Below, in pieces: positions 58,249 to 64,000 of a DNA stretch of 64,000 nt; position 1 is the stretch's first letter; each line of letters begins with the position of its first letter. Location: NCBI GenBank assembly GCA_014169315.1, contig AP022133.1:1736001-1800000 (forward strand). The letters run 5' to 3'. Both the position numbers and the translations under genes were made by a program. Source of the stretch: Enterobacter cloacae (lineage in GTDB: Bacteria > Pseudomonadota > Gammaproteobacteria > Enterobacterales > Enterobacteriaceae). The notes below the pieces were generated by a model. It ran no database searches. It saw nothing but the letters and a program-made list of their open reading frames with translations, and was not told where the DNA came from.

Positions 58249-59394
58249 ATGAAAAGTTGCCATATGATGGCGAAGATCTCTACTTCATCCTGTAATGTAC
58301 ATGGTACAGATTGCTTTTATCTCAATAAAGAACAGTTTCTCCCTGAATGCAAAGCATATTGCATGGATGATACGATGCTTCAACTATTTATTCGTCAGAA
58401 AATTGAGGCTCAGGAATCACACGATGTGATTTTTACCTGGCAGGGCGTTGAATTAACGCCAGACAGGCTTAATTTCTTTAAACGAGTTATTGCGCTACAA
58501 CAGCAATTTGCACAAGGTAAAAATATTTTCAACACATTGCTTACCAATGGCATTCTGTTGGATGATGACTGGTGTGAATTCTTCAGGAAAAATCAGTTTC
58601 TGATTGGTATTTCAGTGGATGGCGATGTTTCGCTGTACAATAATTTCCGCAAAACGATTTCTGGGAAATCGATGAATCACCCGGTCGAGAAGGCTGTGAG
58701 ATTATTGCAAAAACATGATGTGGGATTTCATACTCTAACGGTCATTAGCGCCAGAAGTAGCCAGCAGCCACTGCAGATCTACCATTATCTGAAAAGTCTT
58801 GGCAGCAACCATATGCAGTTTATCCCCTTACTTGAACCGCTTGCACAGGGTGGTGTGAATGCGCGAAGCCTTGCGCCCGCCGCATTGGGGACTTTTTTGA
58901 AAACGATTTTTTATACCTGGATTCGCCTGGATATTGGAACGATTAAAATTCCCATTTTTGAGCACGCTTTCGCTGCGTGGTGTGGGTTACCGGCATCGAA
59001 CTGTGCCTTTGCATCATTCGCTGGTAGTGTGTTCTCGCCGAAAATAAATGATGATTTATGCCAGTGCGATCGCTTTGTTAATCCGCAATCCTCGCTAAGT
59101 AATAAGTATCAATCTATCACAACCACGCTGCATGAAAGCGTGTCGAATCAAATGATTATGCAGAGTAAGCTGCCACTGGTAGCAGAATGCGCAAGTTGCA
59201 AAGTGAAATTTGCCTGCCACGGCGGTTGCCCAAAAGATCGCATAGTGCTTTCCCGACGCGGTGTCCCGGAGCTCAATTATTTTTGTGAAAGCTATCAAGC
59301 TTTTTTCACTTATGTTGAACCCTATATGTTGATGATGAGGGCACTGTGGGAACAAAACTATGCACCTTCCGATATTCGCCAATATTTGGCCTGA
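58249..59394 (+). CDS. Degenerate radical-SAM/SPASM protein (sulfatase-maturase-like)
   Basis: A 381-residue protein resembling AslB-type anaerobic sulfatase maturases along its length (HMMAKISTSSCNV..., FTWQGVELTP, LLTNGILLDDDWCEFF, CHGGCPKDR near the end). The radical-SAM motif CxxxCxxC reads C15-NVH-G19-TD-C22: the middle ligand is Gly. GGEP is GVEL, and one SPASM cysteine (expected in PTCGR) is Ala in SFAGS, while CASC...CHGGC is kept. It is therefore probably unable to build the normal catalytic cluster. No sulfatase gene is nearby. ATG 58249 has AAAGGAAAAACGATA. Confidence 0.82.
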   Translation: MKSCHMMAKISTSSCNVHGTDCFYLNKEQFLPECKAYCMDDTMLQLFIRQKIEAQESHDVIFTWQGVELTPDRLNFFKRVIALQQQFAQGKNIFNTLLTNGILLDDDWCEFFRKNQFLIGISVDGDVSLYNNFRKTISGKSMNHPVEKAVRLLQKHDVGFHTLTVISARSSQQPLQIYHYLKSLGSNHMQFIPLLEPLAQGGVNARSLAPAALGTFLKTIFYTWIRLDIGTIKIPIFEHAFAAWCGLPASNCAFASFAGSVFSPKINDDLCQCDRFVNPQSSLSNKYQSITTTLHESVSNQMIMQSKLPLVAECASCKVKFACHGGCPKDRIVLSRRGVPELNYFCESYQAFFTYVEPYMLMMRALWEQNYAPSDIRQYLA

Positions 59395-59427
59395 CATGCT
59401 TAACTTTCAGTGGAACTGCGGGGGATT

Positions 59428-59455
59428 GATAAGAGGGCGCAGTGGCCCTCTTATC
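59428..59455. terminator. Hairpin between the radical-SAM-like gene and aminopeptidase P
   Basis: A perfect 11-bp stem GATAAGAGGGC/GCCCTCTTATC with a 6-nt loop in the convergent gap. Confidence 0.7.
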
Positions 59456-59573
59456 GCGTTCACAGATGGTGAATGGGGTATTGCGGTGGATACCCTGCTT
59501 AACTGACAGGCATCACCGCAGGGTGGCCATAACTCTTTCCCGTGGGAAAGGGCACCACCCGATAGCACAATCC

Positions 59574-61346
59574 CTACCGGTTTACATGAATCGGTGCCGT
59601 AGCCTCAAACAGCCACGGACGGGCATCGCTCTCCACCAGGGGTGACAATGTTTCACGTACCCGCAGGTGATACTCATCCAGCCACTGTTTTTCCTGCTCG
59701 TTCAAAAGAGATAGCTCGACCTGGCTCAAATCGATTGGGATCAGCGTCAGTGACGCAAACTTACAGAACCCCGGACGGCATTCGACAATTTCCACCTGGT
59801 TTTCAATACGGATCCCATGACTCTCCGCCTGGTAGTATCCCGGCTCGATGGTCATGATATTGCCTGCCACCAGAGGCCACGGATTGACCTTTTTGGCAAA
59901 CCGATGCGGGTTCTCGTGGATCAACAACTGATGCCCCACACCGTGCCCCGTACCGTGATCGTAATCCAGCCCCATTTCCCACAGCGGACGACGCGCAAAG
60001 GCATCCAGCTGATGCCCCTGACTGCCGGACGGGAACTGCAGGGTCATCAGTGACAAAAAGCCTCTCAGCACGGCGGTATAGTGCAAACGCTGCTGCGGAT
60101 CGACCTTACCCCATGCCAGCGTACGCGTGGCGTCGGTGGTACCGTTATGGTACTGGCCACCGGAATCATTGAGATAAAAATGGTCATGACCAAGGGTTTT
60201 ATTGCTTGCTTCGCTTGAGTGGTAGTGGCACATCGCAGCATTGCTTGATGATGCTGAAATGGTCGCAAAGCTCTGCTCAATAAAACCGGGTTGCTGCTCG
60301 CGGAATCTGAGTTGCTGCGCCTGAACCTCCAGCTCCGTCAACGGTTGTCCTGCAGCCACACGCTGCGGTACTTCACGGCTCAGCCAGGCAAGGAAATTGA
60401 CCCATGCCGCACCGTCCTGGTGATGGCATTCACGGTATCCCGCCAGCTCTACCGGGTTTTTGCTGGCTTTCATCAGCGTGATGGGGTCGGTTTGCCAGAT
60501 AATTTCCCCTTGCGGCTCAATGGCAAAGCGCAGGGCTACCGGGGCAGAATCGGCGTCGACCAGCACGCGTTTGCCTCGCGCAAGCTGCTGGCAGCGTTCG
60601 ATAAACATATCCTGTGGCGCAAGTTTCAACGCGTTTCGCATGGTATCGGGTAACGTACCGAGCTTGTTGTCGTTAACAAACCACTCCACGTTACCGTCAC
60701 GGCTGAGAAGAGCAAAGGAGAGCGGAACCGGGCTACAGGGGATGTCAGAACCGCGTACGTTCAACAGCCAGGCGATGTTGTCCGGCAGGGTGACGGCCAG
60801 GTAATCAGCGTCGTACTCAGCCAGCACGGCGGCGACGCGCTGACGCTTGTCGGTACTGCTTTCGCCGCTGATATCGACCGGCATCTCGCGGATAAGCCCT
60901 GCGGGTGCAGCAGGGCGGTCAGTCCATAATGGATCAAACGGCGACAGGTTCAGAGGAACCAGCTCGCACGGCGTCGCGGTCAACAGCGTATAGTCTGCAT
61001 TGGTCATCAGGAGTGCTTCGAAACCGATACGCGTACCGGCTGCAACGTTGTTTTGCAACCACCCGGCCAGCGGTTCGTTATGCAGATGGTGGATCTCCAC
61101 CTCATCCAGATTGACCTGAGCGCGCGCCTGAACCTGGTAGCGGCCATCGACAAAAAGCAGGGTTTTGTCTTTCAACACCAGCGCCAGGCCGGCGGAACCG
61201 TCAAAGCCCGTCAGCCAGGCCAGTTTTTCGTCGTACGGTGCACAGTACTCGCTCTGCCAGGCATCTGCGCGCGGGACGATCATCCCGTCAAGATGGTTTG
61301 ATTCCAGCCACTGACGCAGGGCGGACAACGGTGATGTGGTGTGCAT
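59574..61346 (-). CDS. Aminopeptidase P family protein (Xaa-Pro aminopeptidase)
   Basis: A 590-residue cytosolic M24B metallopeptidase of the three-domain type: two creatinase-like N-terminal domains (about 1-310) and a catalytic pita-bread domain. Metal ligands lie in YLNDSGGQYHNGTTDATRT (two Asp), GTGHGVGHQLLIHE (His), TIEPGYY (Glu) and GIRIENQVEI (Glu). It would release N-terminal residues preceding proline. It is co-directional with amn upstream (17-nt gap), so probably co-transcribed. Not found at this place in E. coli K-12. Confidence 0.92.
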   Translation of the reverse strand: MHTTSPLSALRQWLESNHLDGMIVPRADAWQSEYCAPYDEKLAWLTGFDGSAGLALVLKDKTLLFVDGRYQVQARAQVNLDEVEIHHLHNEPLAGWLQNNVAAGTRIGFEALLMTNADYTLLTATPCELVPLNLSPFDPLWTDRPAAPAGLIREMPVDISGESSTDKRQRVAAVLAEYDADYLAVTLPDNIAWLLNVRGSDIPCSPVPLSFALLSRDGNVEWFVNDNKLGTLPDTMRNALKLAPQDMFIERCQQLARGKRVLVDADSAPVALRFAIEPQGEIIWQTDPITLMKASKNPVELAGYRECHHQDGAAWVNFLAWLSREVPQRVAAGQPLTELEVQAQQLRFREQQPGFIEQSFATISASSSNAAMCHYHSSEASNKTLGHDHFYLNDSGGQYHNGTTDATRTLAWGKVDPQQRLHYTAVLRGFLSLMTLQFPSGSQGHQLDAFARRPLWEMGLDYDHGTGHGVGHQLLIHENPHRFAKKVNPWPLVAGNIMTIEPGYYQAESHGIRIENQVEIVECRPGFCKFASLTLIPIDLSQVELSLLNEQEKQWLDEYHLRVRETLSPLVESDARPWLFEATAPIHVNR

Positions 61347-61363
61347 TATTTTTCCTTTTATTA

Positions 61364-62818
61364 TTAGCGGAATGGCGGCTCGTTGAAGGTACGCAACTTA
61401 CGGGAGTGCAGCTTATCTCCCTCCGCCCGGAGTAAATCAATGGCACGAATACCAATTTGCAGATGCTCGGAGATAGCGCCTTCGTAGAAACGATTGGCCT
61501 GACCCGGTAGCTTAATTTCGCCATGCAGCGGTTTATCCGAAACGCACAGCAACGTACCGTAAGGCACGCGGAAGCGATAACCCTGCGCGGCGATAGTGGC
61601 GCTTTCCATATCGATGGCGACCGCGCGGCTCAGGTTGAAACGCAGCGCAGAGGCGGAGTAGCGCAGTTCCCAGTTACGGTCATCGGTGGTGACGACGGTT
61701 CCGGTACGCAGACGCTGTTTGACCTCTACACCCTGCATGCCGCTTACCTCTTTAGTGGCGTCGTACAGCGCACGCTGCACTTCCGCAATGCTCGGGATTG
61801 GGATATCTGGCGGAAGTACCGCATCCAGTACGTGGTCGTCGCGCAGATAGGCGTGGGCCAGCACGTAATCGCCAATCAGCTGGCTTTCACGCAGGCCGCC
61901 ACAGTGACCAATCATCAGCCAGACGTCCGGGCGCAGTACCGCCAGATGGTCGCAGATGGTTTTGGCGTTTGACGGGCCAACGCCGATGTTAATCAGCGTG
62001 ATCCCCTGGCCATCGGCAGTGAGCAGATGCCAGGCGGGCATCTGGTGTTTCTTCCACGCGAGGTCGGAAATGGCCTGCTCGGGGGCTTCCGTTTCCGCAG
62101 TGATCCAGATCCCGCCTGCGCAGGAGAGGGCAATATAAGGACTGTCCGGATCAAGGATTTGGCTACAGCCCCAGCTGACAAATTCGTCAACATAGCGGGT
62201 GTAGTTGGTGAACAGCACGAATGGCTGGAAATGTTCGGCTGGCGTGCCTGTGTAGTGACGTAAACGTGCCAGGGAGAAATCCACACGGCGGGCATCGAAA
62301 TGCGACAACGGGGAGAATTCTGCCGGGTGATAAACCCCGTCAGCCGTCTCATCACCAATCTGCGAAAGTTCGGTGGTCGGGAAGTGGCGCGTCAGTCCCG
62401 CGCTCATGGAGCGGTCGAGCGTCAGTGCTGAACCGTCAATCACGTACGGATACGGGATCTCATGCTGTGACGGTTCAACGGAAATGTGCGCGCCGTAATC
62501 CTGGTACAGCAGCGTGAGCTGTTCTTCGAGATAAGGACGAAACAGTGCAGGGCGGGTCACCGTAGTGCTGTAGCAGCCGGAGTGGGTAAAGCGCGCATAG
62601 GCACGGGTTTTCGGGGTGTTGCTGGCGCTGCCGTCCCAGGTCACAGAGAGTGAAGGGTAAACAAAAAGGCCACGGTTTCTGGCCTTATCGTCGGGGAGTT
62701 TTCCGGTTTCGATATACTCGCTGATAGCACAGCGTAATGCGTTGACGGACTGTTCATACAGCGCATTAAGTTTTTCCAGTGCCTGAGCAGGGGTCAGGCT
62801 GGAGCCCTTATTATTCAT
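61364..62818 (-). CDS. amn: AMP nucleosidase
   Basis: Cleaves AMP to adenine and ribose-5-phosphate, regulating the adenylate pool. Its 484 residues equal the E. coli length. It has an N-terminal AMP-nucleosidase domain and a C-terminal nucleoside-phosphorylase fold (LINIGVGPSNAKT, MIGHCGGLRESQLIGDYVLA, VAIDMESATIAAQGYRF). It follows shiA in the same direction, as in E. coli. The E. coli neighbour yeeN is absent; aminopeptidase P and the island occupy that side. Confidence 0.97.
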   Translation of the reverse strand: MNNKGSSLTPAQALEKLNALYEQSVNALRCAISEYIETGKLPDDKARNRGLFVYPSLSVTWDGSASNTPKTRAYARFTHSGCYSTTVTRPALFRPYLEEQLTLLYQDYGAHISVEPSQHEIPYPYVIDGSALTLDRSMSAGLTRHFPTTELSQIGDETADGVYHPAEFSPLSHFDARRVDFSLARLRHYTGTPAEHFQPFVLFTNYTRYVDEFVSWGCSQILDPDSPYIALSCAGGIWITAETEAPEQAISDLAWKKHQMPAWHLLTADGQGITLINIGVGPSNAKTICDHLAVLRPDVWLMIGHCGGLRESQLIGDYVLAHAYLRDDHVLDAVLPPDIPIPSIAEVQRALYDATKEVSGMQGVEVKQRLRTGTVVTTDDRNWELRYSASALRFNLSRAVAIDMESATIAAQGYRFRVPYGTLLCVSDKPLHGEIKLPGQANRFYEGAISEHLQIGIRAIDLLRAEGDKLHSRKLRTFNEPPFR

Positions 62819-62894
62819 GTCTGTCTCCTTGTTCCACAGGTGTGCGGCTATACCCGATAGTATGTCACACGCCTGTGAAACAAAAGTGAGGAGA

Positions 62895-64000
62895 TCAGGA
62901 GTGAGTTGTCTCTTTCATCCAGAGCGCGGTGGCGGCAGACAGCAGGCAGCCTGCGAGCAGATACAGCGCCACGCTGTGCCAGTTGCCGCCCGAGAACGTG
63001 ACCAGCGCGGCGGCAATAAACGGCGTAAACCCACCGCCGACCACGCTTGCCACCTGATATCCCACGCCCGCCCCACTGTAGCGATAACGTGCGCCGAACA
63101 GTTCGGTAAACATCGGTTGCTGCACACACACCACCATATCGTGCGCGATGTTTGCCAGCATGATCGCAAAGAAGACAATCCAGAAGACCGATTGCGCCTC
63201 CAGCGCCATAAAGAACGGCCAGGCGCTGAGCGTGCCAATCAGGGCCCCGGTGATGTAAATACGGCGACGTCCATATCTGTCCGCAAGCCAGGCGAAGCAG
63301 GGGATGGTCAGGCAGCTAATCCCGCCAACCAGGAGCCCAATATTCAGAAATAACTCACGCGGCAGACCGAGATTTTGCGTTGAATAGTTCAGGGCAAAGG
63401 CGGTCACGATATACATCGTCAGCAGTTCACACAGGCGCAGGGCAATGATTTTCAGGAACGCACCAGGGTGTTGAACCAGCGCGTCCATCACCGGAAGCCG
63501 TTTTTTGGCGACCGGCTTTTCCCGCTGCTGTTCAAATTCTGTGGACTCTTCCATTCCGTTGCGGATCCACAGCGCGGCGATGACCAGCACAACGCTGAAG
63601 ATAAACGGAATACGCCAGCCCCAGCTCAGGAACTGTTCGTCAGTGGTGAGTTGGCTGATGAGTGACACCAGGCCGGTGGAGAGCAGCAGGCCAACACCGT
63701 AACCCACCTGCACGCCGCTGCTATAAAATGCTTTCTTGTTTTTCGGCGCGCTTTCGACAGATAACAGTGCCGCGCCACCCCATTCCCCGCCCACGGCGAA
63801 GCCCTGAATAGCGCGCAGCGTTACCAGTAGTACCGGTGCCCACCAGCCAATGGAGGCAAACGAGGGCAAAACGCCGATGAGTGCGGTAGCAATACCCATC
63901 ATCCAGACGGTCAGCATCAGCATGCGTTTGCGGCCAAGGCGGTCACCAAAGTGGCCGAATATCACGCCACCCAGCGGACGAAAAAGGAAACCTACACCAA
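62895..64000 (-). CDS. shiA: Shikimate transporter ShiA (MFS), N-terminus outside window
   Basis: Proton symporter for shikimate. About 368 of roughly 438 residues are visible; the frame stays open past the window edge, so the ATG at 63965 is internal. The MFS loop motif GHFGDRLGRKRML and its repeat WLADRYGRRRIYI are clear, with ten or so hydrophobic helices and the ending TALWMKETTHS. Position next to amn supports ShiA over other metabolite:proton symporters. Confidence 0.9.
   Translation of the reverse strand, partial: GVGFLFRPLGGVIFGHFGDRLGRKRMLMLTVWMMGIATALIGVLPSFASIGWWAPVLLVTLRAIQGFAVGGEWGGAALLSVESAPKNKKAFYSSGVQVGYGVGLLLSTGLVSLISQLTTDEQFLSWGWRIPFIFSVVLVIAALWIRNGMEESTEFEQQREKPVAKKRLPVMDALVQHPGAFLKIIALRLCELLTMYIVTAFALNYSTQNLGLPRELFLNIGLLVGGISCLTIPCFAWLADRYGRRRIYITGALIGTLSAWPFFMALEAQSVFWIVFFAIMLANIAHDMVVCVQQPMFTELFGARYRYSGAGVGYQVASVVGGGFTPFIAAALVTFSGGNWHSVALYLLAGCLLSAATALWMKETTHS

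Overview
This window is a piece of an Enterobacteriaceae chromosome. Nearly every housekeeping protein in the first 31 kb matches an E. coli K-12 counterpart in sequence, length and order (ptsG-hinT-ycfL-lpoB-thiK-nagZ-ycfP-ndh-ycfJ-comR-bhsA-ldtC-mfd-lolCDE-nagK-cobB-potDCBA-pepT-roxA-phoQP). The differences fit the Enterobacter/Lelliottia side of the family, but genus cannot be fixed from the sequence alone. Within this backbone a chemoreceptor and an EAL-HDOD protein sit between cobB and potD, where E. coli K-12 has neither.

Layout. 1-30.8 kb: conserved core (glucose PTS, peptidoglycan recycling and synthesis, NADH dehydrogenase II, Mfd, lipoprotein export LolCDE, sirtuin CobB, spermidine transport, peptidase T, ribosomal oxygenase RoxA, PhoPQ). 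30.87-41.76 kb: left part of a lambdoid (Rac/Gifsy-like) prophage: integrase split by an IS5-group element, excisionase, RecE-N-like protein, small early genes, a CI/Cro-type switch with mirrored promoters, and an O/P-like replication block, stopping in a truncated early gene with no structural genes. 41.9-44.2 kb: an AT-rich bacteriocin cassette (colicin-A-type immunity, convergent pore-forming colicin under a double LexA box, Exc2-type lipoprotein). 44.46-45.78 kb: an ISL3-family element. 45.8-50.4 kb: sbmC-yeeA-tmaR, a gamma-glutamylcyclotransferase-like gene, and yeeO between two inverted tRNA-Asn genes. 50.5-59.4 kb: an AT-rich accessory island with an orphan zinc-ribbon protein, three paralogous exported 5'-nucleotidases, a Tsx-like outer-membrane channel and a degenerate radical-SAM/SPASM protein. 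59.6-64 kb: aminopeptidase P, amn and the 3' part of shiA.

Main observations. (1) The prophage/colicin segment sits on a synteny junction: phoP is followed by sbmC-yeeA-yeeX...amn-shiA in reversed E. coli order. This is what an inversion around the replication terminus with breakpoints at phoP and sbmC would give. (2) Both sides of that junction carry regulatory damage: phoP has no recognisable PhoP box, and the ISL3 element has split a perfect LexA box in front of the SOS gene sbmC; deleting the IS and one copy of its 8-bp target duplication restores TACTGTATAAATATACAGTA. (3) The colicin is chromosomal, resembles colicin N/A, appears to lack a full receptor domain and has no lysis gene. (4) The nucleotidase x3 / Tsx / pseudo-radical-SAM island looks like a nucleotide-salvage locus. 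(5) Smaller points include an apparent 1-nt homopolymer loss at the potA start, a weakened acidic patch in PhoQ, a 224-nt out-of-frame O/P overlap and several IS- or frameshift-broken phage genes.
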